DNA of 64,000 nucleotides from Magicicada septendecula (Eukaryota; Arthropoda; Insecta; Hemiptera; Cicadidae), in the NCBI GenBank assembly GCA_034769895.1, contig CM068371.1, forward strand, positions 405,959,969 to 406,023,968, given 5' to 3'. The notes under the pieces were generated by a model, which saw only the letters and a list, made by a program, of their open reading frames with translations, did not search any database and had not been told where the DNA came from. A program made the translations under genes and the position numbers. Of this stretch, positions 43,919 to 55,931 are shown piece by piece. How positions within the stretch are numbered: the first letter of the stretch is position 1; each line of letters starts with the position of its first letter.

Positions 43919-46177
43919 TGTAAGGTCTGAGCCCATTACGTTGTCCATTATTACAAATTATCTCTCGATCTTTTTAGCAATTATTATAGTAAACAAAAAT
44001 ACAACTACATTCATTCTGTAGTATTGCCTAATTTTTAGGTGTAAGGAATGTGATGCACCACCACCAAGCTCTCATTCAAGTGCCAACCTTTACCTACATA
44101 TGGTATACCACTCCTAGCACAGCCAAAGTAATGGCAACTTAGTGACTCTGCCTGGAGGATTACATCCAGGGTACCTTCTTGTTCCTGAGGTAGGAAACTG
44201 CCCCCCCCCAAAAAAATAAGCTACAGCTGATGATAGGTATTATACTTATGCTATAAAAGCACGCAGATGTCAAGGAGAAACCACTGCAGTTAATATCCTT
44301 AGAATACCCAAAAACATCTAACAGGAAAATTATGAAACAGACAATGAGAAAATTATTGTAGGAAAGAGTAAAGGGACACAAAACCTCAGTACCAGTGCAA
44401 GTGGGCTTTTACAGATTTCATTAAGAGGAAATTTCTTTTTCAACACAAAACAAGTAACAACACAGCAAGGCTTAAATCAAGAAAATCAAGCAAAAGTACA
44501 AATAAATAAGCATTATATAATTTGTATAGAATCATGAAAAACAAGCCACATTAATGAAAATGCAGGTTTAGTTAAATGAACCCCAAACACAAAGTAGCAC
44601 ACCAAGATGTTTCAGATACTATTACTGAGGAAATCGTCTGCCACAATTAATTATGGATAATGAATGAAAAACAATTAGCCACAATAGAATTAGGATGCGT
44701 ACAAGAAAAGAGCGAAATAAAATATCAATAAAAAGCACACTCAGGTTTCTTGCATATCTCTTTCAAGTAGCAATGAACAATCAGCAAAACAATGCAATTA
44801 ATTAAGGAATAGGAAAAGAAAGTACCTAACCCACCACCAAGAACTGTGTCATAATATACAGTGCTATGGGATAAAAGAAATCCCATTTAGTGCAATAACT
44901 TTGAATAATGACCAAATTAACATTGGTGAATAAAAGCCATCAAGAGTACTATGGAAAGCCTTTAAGGACAAAATTCTTCATGCTATGCTATAAAAAGCAG
45001 AAAAGTAGATGTTAAAAGTAGAGGAAAACCACCAACTGCATTGCCATATAAAATGATCACTGAATTAAGGCAGTACGTGCTGAAATGCACATTCTATTAA
45101 TGTAACAGAGAAAGAAATTGTTGAAATACAAAATAAATTCCACTTATTGCTACTACACTCTGACCACATAAAGAATGTTTAAAGTTTACATGAAATACAA
45201 ACATTTTAGTGATGATAATGAAAATCAAACTATTGAGAAAAATTAAGGTGATACTCAGGGTAAATAATCCCAACTGTGTGGGCACACACACAACCAATGT
45301 GTATGAAAATCCTCATCTTACCCTCTCTTTGTTGCAAAGTAACTATGACAAAGAACATATGGTTAGTTACTGAAAATCCATAATACCAAAACCATTTAAG
45401 AACAGAGAGATAATGCCCTGTTACAAATGTAATACCTAAACAGCAAAAGAATGACAGGAAAGAATATATTAAAGTGTACACTCATGTTAACAGTGGGAAA
45501 ATTTGTATAGATGTTAGAAAACATCAACGAAACTGCTCTGCAGAACTCAGAACCTTACACTAATTACCTGTACTAATAACTACAGTAACTAAACTCAACA
45601 AGCAGAAATAAACTTTGAATAATTTTCCAAAAAATTTCAAGAATTTAAAAAAGCCTGGAATGCAAGGTAATAATGTATAGAAAGGAAACAAGTTTCATTT
45701 CTGAAACTCATTTGACAAAACAAAGTACAATCAAATTCAAATACAGAAATTTGTTCACAGTAATAATTTGTCCAGCGCAAGAAAAATAACTTGTGTAATA
45801 ATTATTAGAAATAACATCTTTCACTAAGTAGAAAGAAGCATGGCAAAAGAAGAGAAAAGCGTGTAACAACAATGAAACAATAGAAGAGAAAAATTAACAA
45901 TACCTATAATTTATTGCCCTTCAAAACATGATTGGAAAAAAAAACAGTTATCTCAACACTATAAACAAACTCTGCAAATAAATTTATAATTGATTGATGG
46001 GACAAACTCGCTGAAAGGCCAAAATAGAGGTAAGTGGTAGCAGAAATCTTTAACAAAATACATGGGATTAAAATGGAGGGTTATCACTAGTCAAATTCTG
46101 GATTTAGAATATGGTCTCTGGTAAGGCCCCTGTTGGCATAATATCAAGATGTGTTTTTCAGCCCTATGTAAAAATTA
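43919..46177. other. XAB2 intron, no feature recognised
   Basis: A-rich plus strand with long minus-strand hydrophobic pseudo-frames (45097-45481). No terminal repeats or coding motifs seen. Confidence 0.4.
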
Positions 46178-46510
46178 GTGTGTGGGGTAGCACACAGGGG
46201 TAATAATGGGAACATTATGTTCCTTGTATGCTAGATTCAGAAAAGGCAGCCTACCCTGCCTAGCTCCTAGGCTGCTTATGTGGTAAAAAAGGATCCATTA
46301 TTAGAAAATGATCACTCACAATCCCAGATTGAGGCTGCACAACTCATTAGTGTCTGGGGTAGCACACACGGGTAATAATGGGAACACTACGTTCCTTGTA
46401 TGCTAGATTCAGAAAAGGCAGCCTACCCTGCCTAGCTCCTAGGCTGCTTATATGGTAAAAAAGGATCCAATGATCACTCACAAATTGCAGATTGAGGCTG
46501 CACAACTCAT
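46178..46510. repeat. Tandem duplication, unit about 165-170 bp
   Basis: 46178-46347 and 46348-46510 are nearly identical. They share a GGGGTAGCACAC start, a hairpin-forming CAGCCTACCCTGCCTAGC...CTAGGCTGC part, GGATCC and TGAGGCTGCACAACTCATT. The second has a short deletion. Origin not recognised; a SINE-like unit is possible. Confidence 0.75.
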
Positions 46511-46962
46511 TTTAATTTCTTCAACCCCTTTAAACATGGTAAGAAAATAGTGTTATGAGATAACAAGACATTCACCTACATTGACTGTTCTCAGAGGCGA
46601 AAGATAGAAAACAAATTTTACTACACTCCAATCTAATAAAATATGTTTTGTGTTATGATGTACCTAATTTAATTTAACCAGTCTTCTAAATATCACATGA
46701 TGACATTTGCACATCATCCGATATGCACCCACAGAAATTTTGTTATTTGATTTACAAATATTTGTGATATCTAATAATCACATCATAGTAAACTATACTT
46801 GCAATGAAGATAAAAATTACAAATATTTTGACACAACAGTAGGCTCCTTATCAATAATTTGAATAATATTCTGCATTTAACATGATTTATGCAAGTATTG
46901 CCCAAATGATAAAAGAATCTGGAGCGATTCATATATTACTACTATTATTATACAACACTCAC

Positions 46963-47101
46963 TTGCTCTCTCCTCAAATGCCATTTCAGCAGCTTTAGCC
47001 TCCAGCATCCTCATACCATCCTTAGCACCTGGTGCCAAGTCAGCGACTGTTCCAGAAACATTACTTGCTGCAGACAACATCTGAGCCGACATCATATTAA
47101 C
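46963..47101 (-). CDS. XAB2: XAB2 (SYF1), third-last coding exon
   Basis: Exon of 139 nt; acceptor CATAG before 47101, donor A|GTGAGT at 46962-46961. It encodes Val-Asn-Met-Met-Ser-Ala-Gln-Met-Leu, then Ser-Gly-Thr-Val-Ala-Asp-Leu-Ala-Pro-Gly and Ala-Glu-Met-Ala-Phe-Glu-Glu, the conserved stretch after the HAT repeats of XAB2. The phase agrees with the next exon. The intron downstream is 9.9 kb, enlarged by three nested transposons. No upstream exon was found to the right within the window. Confidence 0.88.
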
Positions 47102-47397
47102 CTATGACATAAACAAAGCTTTTTAAGAATTTCATACATATAAACTTACACAGTTGCCACATAACTGTCTACAAGTACGACACTGATGTTTTATGGCAAA
47201 ACTTCCTAGAAACACTTCTGAATAGAAAAATCTGTTCTTCCATGCTCACTTTCACTTGCCACTTAATATTAAAGGCTCGTTTACATGGTTCAAGTTTACT
47301 GGCTTCAAGTACTTGAAGTCAATTAAACTTGACATCTGAATTCTGCCTACACAGGGAAAGTGGAAGCGTCAAGTACTTGACCCCACTACATTAACTT

Positions 47398-47754
47398 TTG
47401 TTTGAAATGTCGAGTACAAAGGTGCGTCGTATTGCAGTTAAACTGTTAGTGAACTCATTGTGCAAAAATCTACGCGATCATACAATGGAAAATGTCAACA
47501 GACAAAGAAAGGAAACTCGAAGGTGGGTGAGAACATGGATAGCTAGAAGGGAAATGTATGGAGCCTCTTCAACACTGTTACGCGAGTTGGCAGATGAAGA
47601 TAATTCGTCTTACAAAACTTACCTAAGGATGACAGTACAGAAATTTAAGGAGCTATTAGGAAACGTTGAAGCAAAAATAAGTAGAACAAATACTACCATG
47701 AGAAATGCAATTCCCTCAAGAACGAAGCTGGAAATCAACTGTCTGCTGCTTTAA
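47398..47754 (+). pseudogene. HARBI1-like transposase, N-terminal fragment
   Basis: 118 open codons; Arg-Trp-Val-Arg-Thr-Trp-Ile-Ala-Arg-Arg (about residues 42-51), Gly-Ala-Ser-Ser-Thr-Leu-Leu-Arg-Glu-Leu and Ile-Pro-Ser-Arg-Thr-Lys-Leu are typical of the start of PIF/Harbinger transposases. The DDE nuclease part is absent, so it was lost by internal deletion. The first Met may lie at residue 4 (Met-Ser-Ser in frame from about 47407). Confidence 0.8.
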
Positions 47755-47799
47755 ACCAACTTAATTTTGGTTCATATATTTCATCAGTGGCCGCCCCTT

Positions 47800-48060
47800 T
47801 TGGACTTTAGGATTTTTGCAGTTCTTGGTGATAAATCGTTCTTATGGTTTTAATTCTTTTACGTAATAGTTCAGTAGTAATTGTGACATCTAAACCTGTT
47901 TCTTTAACTTCACTGACAAGTTTTTGAAAAGATACATCCCTTACATTTTTGTCAGAATAGTCACTTCGCTTAATATTCCACAAAATGTCATATTTTCTCT
48001 ATATAGCAAGAAACTCGTGTACATCATTTGCATTCCACTTACACATGTTAATATTAAAAT
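47800..48060 (-). pseudogene. MADF-domain protein fragment of the Harbinger element
   Basis: Minus strand: Trp-Asn-Ala-Asn-Asp-Val-His-Glu-Phe-Leu-Ala-Ile, an in-frame TAG, then Lys-Tyr-Asp-Ile-Leu-Trp-Asn-Ile-Lys, Tyr-Ser-Asp-Lys-Asn-Val-Arg-Asp and Leu-Arg-Lys-Arg-Ile-Lys-Thr-Ile-Arg-Thr-Ile-Tyr. This follows the MADF (Myb/SANT-like) pattern used as DNA-binding partner by Harbinger elements. Truncated at both ends or nearly so. Confidence 0.65.
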
Positions 48061-48399
48061 TAATGACTTTAAAATATTTTAACGAGAACTGCAGAATCAC
48101 CTCATAGAGAAAACAATAGACAAAAAGCCAACTGCGCACTGAAGACGTAAGACCGATTCCTTTGACTGCTTGAAGGCAAGTAGCCAAGGAGCCGTTAAGA
48201 CGGAGACAGTAGGGCGGGAAAGTGAGTCACGTGACTTTCAAGTGGCAACAAAACTTGACGCTAGGCCAACTCTACTTTCCACTGTCTGGACAGTGGATAG
48301 TTACTTTCCACAACTGTTTATACAGGGATAGTATAAGGAAAGTAGCTTGACTTCAAGTGCTTGAAGCTAGTAAACTTGAACCGTGTAAATGAGCCTTAA

Positions 48400-49701
48400 T
48401 TTAAATCATTTAAAATGCACCAAAGACTCAATTGTTTATATGACAACCAATTCAATTTTGCCTGTGTGGTGTGTTAGTTATAACAACTTGTGAATATTGT
48501 GTACTCCAGTGAAGAAAAATTGTGTAATGAACTTGCCAAACTGCTACAAATTACATTACTGATTCTTTGAAAAGATATAGAAAACTTGTATGTATCGTAA
48601 AGTTTATGAGTGCAGGCTCACAAGATGGTTAAAACATAAACTGAGCCATGCAGAAACCTGGTGACATCAATGAGCTGAACCAAATACGCCTCAATCATCA
48701 ACCTCTAGTGATGTAGCCAAGTTTCATAGAAGATTACCGTTAAAACTACGGAAGGTTGTACCATTATTATAATATTCCACATAAAGCACAGAATTTCATT
48801 TTTTTAATATAACAGTTTTAGGAGCTAATATGATAAAGCAATTGTCTCTGCAAAACAATGTGTCATAACTTGGTCTCATCAACGTCAGCATAAAAAAATA
48901 CTCTAATTAATAAGTTATCTTACTTGTCTGACTTAGTATAGAAAAAATCTACAGTCCTTGCGGTTCTAGTAGGCTATAGTAATAGACAGCCATATGATTC
49001 CGGGGATACTAAACGATCACTGAAGCTATACTCTAAAAGGATTTATATCTCATTAACGAGAATAATCAACGTTTGTTTTAAATATATAATAAATATATAA
49101 CTAAAATAAATACTGAGGGCATCTACAAATAATTTTGTGCTTTCTAGATTTTAAACTGACAGGTATAGTTTAACTATGATTTTCAAGAAGGAAAAAAGTT
49201 CCATTAACTTACAACTTACTAATTTGTTAAAACTAGTAAGAGAATTTGTGCCACTGCTTACACCAAAATTTACTGTTTTGACATTGAATGTCATGTCCAT
49301 ACACAGTATACTTTGGTGGACTGTGTGATACAGGTGGTGCCTAATTAAGGTGACTATTCCTAATGTGATATGTCACTGTCTCTGTACAATGCACATACAC
49401 CCATCTTCTTACAGCTTCTTGTCCCCTCATTATTGCTACCAACTGACCAGCTTGATTAGTGCTAGTAAGCTTACTAAGCTTACCCACATAGTTTTGGTTA
49501 TTTTTATAATCTGAACTTTACTTGTAGCACATAGCATATGAATTAGTATTATAATTTATAATATTATATATTATTATATTTATAATTTAGTAATATATTT
49601 ATGTTATAATATTTTTGTGTTTTATTGTAAAAAAAGATTATTTCTATGTTTTTCTTTCACTATTATGTATAAAAATTTATTAAAATGTAAAAAAACCATA
49701 C
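48400..49701. other. Intronic or intergenic AT-rich sequence
   Basis: No gene or terminal repeat seen between the Harbinger element and the solo LTR. Confidence 0.4.
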
Positions 49702-49705
49702 ACAT

Positions 49706-52385
49706 TGAATAAATATTTTTTAACACTTATTAAGCGATGTGCATTTTCAATACATTGAAACTCTACGAATTAATTACAAAATTATAATTATTTTTATCTC
49801 TTACCTTCGGGTTTTTATTCCAAAGTCTTTCAGACGAAAACAGCTGCAAAAAGGATTATTTGGATTTGATATAGGCAAAGATCAAATACACCGTTTGTGC
49901 TAACACATTGCCTCTGATTTATTATTCAAAACAACTACTTCGTCTTTCTTTCATAACATTTAGAGCAAATACTTGTAGAATGAGCAACAATTTGTGAAAT
50001 CAAATTTAGTAATAAAATATTTCTTAATTAACTAGCTTATTACAACTATGGTATACCCCAACTATTTACTATCTGCAATGAACCAATACGTGCTTTGGCT
50101 ACACACTCACACACATTCGTTCTTTGATTTTATCGTTCTATTTAAACCCCACTTCGAGATCTCTGATGTACATTTTAGATTTATATTTATTTATGTTGAA
50201 TTATACTCTGGGAAAAAAAAGGAAAATAATCTTGTTTAAAACTCAGTTAATACTTAACGTCTGAAGAACTCCGCTGTTTTGCACCTCTGCTGTGAATGCA
50301 CTGTTTAACACACCATAATTTAGTTTTGACACTGTTTACCCGCGGTACTGTTATTGACTATTTTATATTAGTTTGATGCACCACTATTACTTTAATCCAC
50401 TTTAAAATAGCATTCCGTGTTGTTTTGTCGGCCGACATAAATTTTCGAACACTTAGCTCGCTTAGGCTGGCCGCGCGTTATACAGTTTTTTATATTAGTT
50501 TTAGTATTTTCAAAGATAGGCCTACTCTTAACTAAGGCCTATCTTACACCCGAGGCCACTATGTAATTTTTATCTTCACTGTATGCTGCTTACTTCTACT
50601 CCCTCTGATGACACACAGCAGACTGGAGACTAGAGGTGGGCCGATATACCTGTAATAGGTATTTTGGAACGATATTTTTGTGGAACGGATGTAACAGTGA
50701 CTGAAAAGTTGAAATACCTGTTATTCGCGGCGACGCTGTTCCGAGTCGAGACACGCCGCCCTCGCTGTTCCGAGTCGGGGCACATCCCCTACACACCTAC
50801 GCAGACACACACACAAATTGTACGCAAGATCACGTAAACCAAGGCCAAATACTAGGCGTACAAAAATATCGCTGGAACGCAAGGAACAGCCAGTAACGCG
50901 TTATTTAAAATACTAGGTATTTCAAATACTAGATGGTATCACCGATACACAAGGAACAACACGTTCCAGAATAACAGTAATATTTTAGTAACACCTAATA
51001 TTTTAGGAACACCTAGTATTTTAGGAACAGGTAGCATCAAGCATATTTCGAGTAGGAAATATAAGTATATAGTACGAGCCACTTTTTCGTCCTGTATACT
51101 TCATTCTGAGCAAAGAGACGAAGCTGTTTTTAATAAAGGAAATAATTCATCCTGCTGTTACATTTATTCTCGTGTGATATGCAGATATAGAATACAGATT
51201 ATATGCTAATAAATTATATATTATACTAGTCACTAACTTGTAACTAAAATCGGTTGGTAAAACTTTGTTTTTACTCAAAAAAAAACTTTATGTTCCGAGT
51301 AGTTAGTGAAATCGTTGTATTTAATTATATTGAGTTATAACCTATAGAGTGGCTGATGTTGATAAAGCTATATTATACTTTTTATTAATGTGATTTTAAC
51401 TTCACTACACATCTCACGTAAATGATGAGATTGTTGTAATGGACATTTATGCACTTTATCTAGTCCTGTTCCTTAAATATCTGTAATGCATTTAATTTAC
51501 TTTTGTTGTTGCTTATTATTTATAAGTTTTTATTTATGTATTTATATTTATTTTATTACAATTTGTTTTTTATTTTTATTTGTAAAATTTTGTTTATTCT
51601 CATTCACTCTTGTGGCTTACTGTTATGTTTTTATTATACGTTTCTGATGTTTTTTCATATTATTTTTTGTGGTATTACGTGTAGGCCTACTCTAAATTAT
51701 TTAATTGCCCCGAGTTTCGCAACTGATTTGTCTAACCAATGTTAGTTTGTTTACTACTAGTGAAAACTTAAATTGGTATTCCCAAAGGGAGATAGGCCTA
51801 TAAATTCTCTTGTTTCTTATTTCCATTTAAACAGTAATAGTTTAATAAAGTCACAGTGTAAAGTAACACTGTTAATACTTTTAGTTTCAATTTATTTCTT
51901 ATAACAAATTATATAGTATAGGTTATATAATATCTTCAAATAAATACACAGCAAGTAGGTTTATTAATATATTAATAGGTTTATCTAGGTGAAAATAAAC
52001 CTACTTGCAGTGTATTTATTTGAAGATATTACATAGGAGACCTGCAGGAAACTCAAAACGAGTTACTTACAAAGGATAATATAAGTTGTGTATATATAGT
52101 ATATAATAACAGGTATTTGTACCTGTTATTTTTTTGGAACGGTATTTTCATACCTAGTATTTTAAAATAACAGTTTAGCCCACCTCTACTGGAGACTGTC
52201 ACAAGGCTGCTGCTATGTGATTGCGCAATGCGTCTGGCAATTGTTTTGACTGACTGTGTGTATGTTGCATTGCTGTACTGGAGGCTCCTTACAGGTGAAA
52301 GTCTGGCAATTTGGAAAGTACTTAAAATGATATTTGAATTAATATGAAATTAAACTGGGGTGGCTCACAATTCCGTACTGTTACA
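49706..52385 (-). mobile_element. Solo LTR, minus orientation, TSD ACAT, with nested hAT
   Basis: Plus-strand ends TGAATAAA...GTACTGTTACA, flanked by ACAT (49702-49705 and 52386-52389). Shares CTTACCTTCGGG (donor-like on the minus strand, near 49803), a GTCGGCCGACATAA block and GAGGCCACT with the solo LTR at 13273-14320. Without the nested insertion it is about 1.1 kb. Confidence 0.82.
50631..52188. mobile_element. Non-autonomous hAT element, TSD CTGGAGAC
   Basis: Ends TAGAGGTGGGC and GCCCACCTCTA, exact 8-bp target duplication (50623-50630, 52189-52196). 1558 bp, no transposase. Contains a duplicated CGCTGTTCCGAGTCG motif near the left end, repeated TAGTATTTTAGGAACA units around 50985-51030, and a foldback (51929-51965 with 51994-52030, one mismatch). 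Confidence 0.88.
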
Positions 52386-52662
52386 ACATCACTAATAAGA
52401 ATAAGACCTAAGTTTTTATTACATATACATACGTGCACCTAAGCCTCAAAATTATTATCCTGTTTTTTTTTTTTTTTGGTTATAGAAAAGTCATCACCAG
52501 AATGCTTCGGTTTGGTGATATTCAGGTTTTGTATACAGTTTTCAACCAAGTTTAAAAGTTTTAGTGATTGTCAAAGAAAAATGGAAGACAATTAACATCT
52601 AGATCATCCACACACTTAAAAAAAAAAAAATGAAACCTCAAAAATGTTAATCATCTGGATAC

Positions 52663-52860
52663 CTGAGGGCCACATCATCAATCAACATTACTACATTGAG
52701 TGCTAACTCTCCTAAAAGAAAGGGGAAAAGAGGCTGCACCTGTGAAAGAACAAATCAGATGGATTCTGCACCAAGATAACAAGCAAGCTCACAGCACCCT
52801 TTCTCTAAAGCAGTTTTTGGCTAACACACAACTTCTACATTTGCCAGACTTGGGTACAGA
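52663..52860 (+). pseudogene. Mariner transposase fragment
   Basis: Short relic: Ile-Ile-Asn-Gln-His-Tyr-Tyr-Ile-Glu, then Ile-Leu-His-Gln-Asp-Asn-Lys-Gln-Ala-His-Ser and Lys-Gln-Phe-Leu-Ala, matching the His-Gln-Asp-Asn catalytic region of mariners. A frameshift separates the two. No inverted ends found. Confidence 0.7.
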
Positions 52861-53918
52861 CACTTCAACCTATTCCTATGAAATCAGATTAGATTATATT
52901 ATTTATATAATTTAAAAGCTTACAGTGGTAATAACCGCTGTATGGTATACAGTGTAATAATATGTAAATCCGTGCGATTTGTTCTTTAAAAACGTGTTCG
53001 TGTTTATTATTTATTAATTATTGATCTTTGATTAAGTTGTGTTGAATTGAAAATATTTATTAGTTCTTTTTTTAAAATACCTTTACTCAACGGTTAATGT
53101 ATAGTGGTTCGTAGACAAAGTCCGTTATTCTTTTTATATAGGGTTTTATTCAATTTAAATTAATTGTTTTGATTTGAATTTGTTGTTAAAATTTTATTGA
53201 TTAAAAAATATTAATTATCATTTACTTTAATTAGTTTGATAAAATAAAAAAACAATTCCTACAAGAAAAGCTTTGTTGATGTTGATTCGATCGTGATATC
53301 GAATTGGCTAATATAGGTTATCTGCTTAATTCCTGTTTTACGATGAAGTTCCAGTGGCGTAACTAAGGATGACTGCGCCCCAATGCAAGCGTTTTTCCTG
53401 TGCGCTCCTCCTCCCCTCCAGAAAAAATAACCAACTTTATCCTTACCCCCCCCCTAGGTACTACTTTACCTCGCAACATTTTTCAAACTCCCTCCTAAAC
53501 ATACTAAACAGAGCATAATTATTCAGAGAAATCGTTTTTAAGAAGTATTTTCAAATTGTATATCAAACATTTGTTTGTAAGAGAATTTACATAATATTTT
53601 TATACACCATTAGAAAATAACTGAAATGAGAATCACATTACTTATATTTACTGCACGTTTGTTACAGGATGATAAAAATATACTCGTTGCTACATTTTTA
53701 TAAAGTTTGAAACATGATATTTATTGATATGTACATAATATTACAAAACATTTGTTATATGCCTTACATTATAAAGCTTGAAACATGATATTTATATATG
53801 TACATAATGTTACCTAATATTACAAAACACATTTGTTATATGCCTTACATTTTTGATTATTGAATAATAAACTAACCTATTTAAAATGATGTCTACTGCT
53901 CGGGTTCACATTTTAAGG

Positions 53919-54147
53919 CTACTCCCTAACGAAACCCCGACAGCTTTTTAACTGTAAAAACTGTCTAGCTGACTTGTCTAAATCTAAACATCGAGATCTC
54001 TCGTGTTCAATACTAATTATACTAAGATCACATAGTCTAGTACCAGACATCGAGTTCCTTAAATAGCTTTTTATGATTTTTAGTTTTGAAAACGACCTTT
54101 CGCTACTTGCGACTGTGACTGGCAAGGTTATAAACATTATAAATGCT
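53919..54147 (-). pseudogene. hAT transposase, C-terminal dimerisation part
   Basis: Reads Thr-Leu-Pro-Val-Thr-Val-Ala-Ser-Ser-Glu-Arg-Ser-Phe-Ser-Lys-Leu-Lys, the hAT dimerisation signature, then Leu-Ser/Ser-Ile-Glu-His-Glu, and stops at 53919. The open frame continues upstream into antisense LTR sequence of element D, giving a chimeric 121-codon frame without biological support. Confidence 0.85.
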
Positions 54148-54383
54148 TGTGACAGTACAGAAATACCTGTTACCATAAAAATGGGATTCAGGAATATTTT
54201 ATTGTAAATTTTATTCTGATCATAAATGTTAACAAGGGCTAAGTTAGTTTTGCACAAGTCCCAATAGATACGCAGATTCAACAAGAGGGGAGCCGAGCCA
54301 AGGTCATCATGGTACGAGCAGAATTTAACATGTGTAATGGCGGCATAAGTGAAACAAACTAATAATACGAACTTTTCATTGGT
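54148..54383 (+). repeat. Element D left LTR, U3 part only
   Basis: 236 bp, nearly identical to 55932-56167. The intact left end TGTGACAGTAC directly abuts hAT sequence. Confidence 0.9.
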
Positions 54384-55650
54384 TAATGGGAGTTAGTGAA
54401 AATAAGAATGTTGAGATACAGATAATATATAAAGAGGTGTTAGATATTTTAGGGACACAGTAGTTAGTGATTATATGTAGAGGTGAGTAATGTGAATGGT
54501 AATTATATATAGTTGTTAATGGTGATATTTTGTAGTAAGGATCCGGTGTAAGGAGTGATCAGCGTGCGACGTGGCAAGGGACCAGCGTGCAGCGTTGTGG
54601 CAGGCGGAGCAATTTTGGGTTAGAGTGTTTGCCGATATTTGGTGGAGGGCAAATGGTTAGGGATGGATATGGCCAGGTAGGGAACATACATCCTTGTACA
54701 AAAATGAGCGGTGCCAGAGGTTTTAAATGGGATTAGTGAAGGGGGTTATTATAGAGATATTGGTGTCATATTATGTTAATGGTTAGAAGCACTTGTTAGT
54801 AGAAAAAAAGAGGTGAGTAAGGTTAGATTGACAAATGCCAAAATAAGATAGAGAATAGTGAATAATAGAGAGTCACCCAAGCGAATAAGGATAAAAGGGT
54901 TAGAAAAGGAGAATTCATAGTAGAAAGGTGATGTAACTGGAAAGGTAATGATAAATTTGAAATTTTTTGTATAGAATCTAATGAATGTTAAATAATAAAA
55001 GTTAATAGAAAGTTGAAACCATAATGTCTTATTAAAGTTTTGCTACAAGTTATGTAAATCTAAATTGTCTAATATGAATTGTTCAATGTTAGTGTTTAAT
55101 GTTTTATGATGTACAATGTTTTGTTGTGTTTTATTATGTGATGGTACAATAGGTCAGGAGGTTACTACAGGGGTAGTGACGGTAATATGATAAATTGTAT
55201 GTTGGTTAGCAACTCTATGGTAATGATTCTGTTATAAAAAGAAAATTAACGTAAAGAAAGTTGAGTTAAGAAATTTAAATAGTTCTGAAGTGCTGCCATG
55301 ATAGTTAAATATACTGATGTTATTTGAGTAAGGATAGTAGTTGTTGTTTGAGAGTAGAATTTGTTTTATGTTTAGTATAAGGGTATATTTCATTATGATG
55401 AGAGAAGTAAGTTGATATTGACTGGAGTCAGAGAATTTGATAAAAAATATATATAGGAGTGTTGAAAAGTAGAAGGATTATCTGTCTAAATCTTGTTATA
55501 TTTTTTTTTTGCGTGTGTTATTTGGAATTTATGAACAAGGAAAACCAACACCTCAAAACACAAACCAATGCATCTAAGGGGAGACATATCAGTTGCGGAT
55601 ATGTAGATAAATAAGGCCACTATTTTAAAATTTTGTATTACATGTTTCAG

Positions 55651-55794
55651 AGTTTTGTGGTGTTGTGACCGCGGTCCTGCGCTGGCCGGAACGTCAGAAC
55701 AGGAGCGTTCAGTGCCTCATGGCCTTATGGTGTAGGGATCTCTCCGGAGAAGTCCAGTAAGGTCAGAGGGTACGAGCAGCATCATTGGACCAAG
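55651..55794 (+). other. Conserved splice-bounded block (D)
   Basis: Acceptor-like CATGTTTCAG in front. The donor is altered (GGATAAGT). The frame Cys-Gly-Val-Val-Thr-Ala-Val-Leu is open for about 35 codons, then a stop. Confidence 0.45.
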
Positions 55795-55881
55795 GATAAG
55801 TGATTGAAATTTTTATATATTAACACTACAGGGGGTTGTGGCAACATATCTGGACTGATCCTTTTAGAACGTGTGAATGAG

Positions 55882-55931
55882 TCAATGAAAGTTTTTGTGT
55901 CTCGACACCAAACGTTTCATTGAGGGGGTTT
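55882..55931 (+). promoter_or_regulatory. Hairpin and polypurine tract, element D
   Basis: 55882-55923 forms the same hairpin as in A, B, C and E, but with different bases on both sides (TCAATGAAA / TTTCATTGA and GTGT / ACAC), so pairing is kept by compensating changes. The tract GAGGGGGTTT precedes the LTR. Confidence 0.75.

Larger units (their letters stand above)
47273..48396. mobile_element. PIF/Harbinger-type element, 1.1 kb
   Basis: Inverted ends of about 45 bp (AGGCTCGTTTACATGGTTCAAGTTTACT... at 47273 and its imperfect reverse complement ending at 48396), with 3-bp target duplication TAA (47270-47272, 48397-48399). It carries remnants of both genes of the superfamily: a HARBI1-like transposase N-terminus on the plus strand and a MADF-like protein on the minus strand. 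It is too short to be autonomous. Confidence 0.85.
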
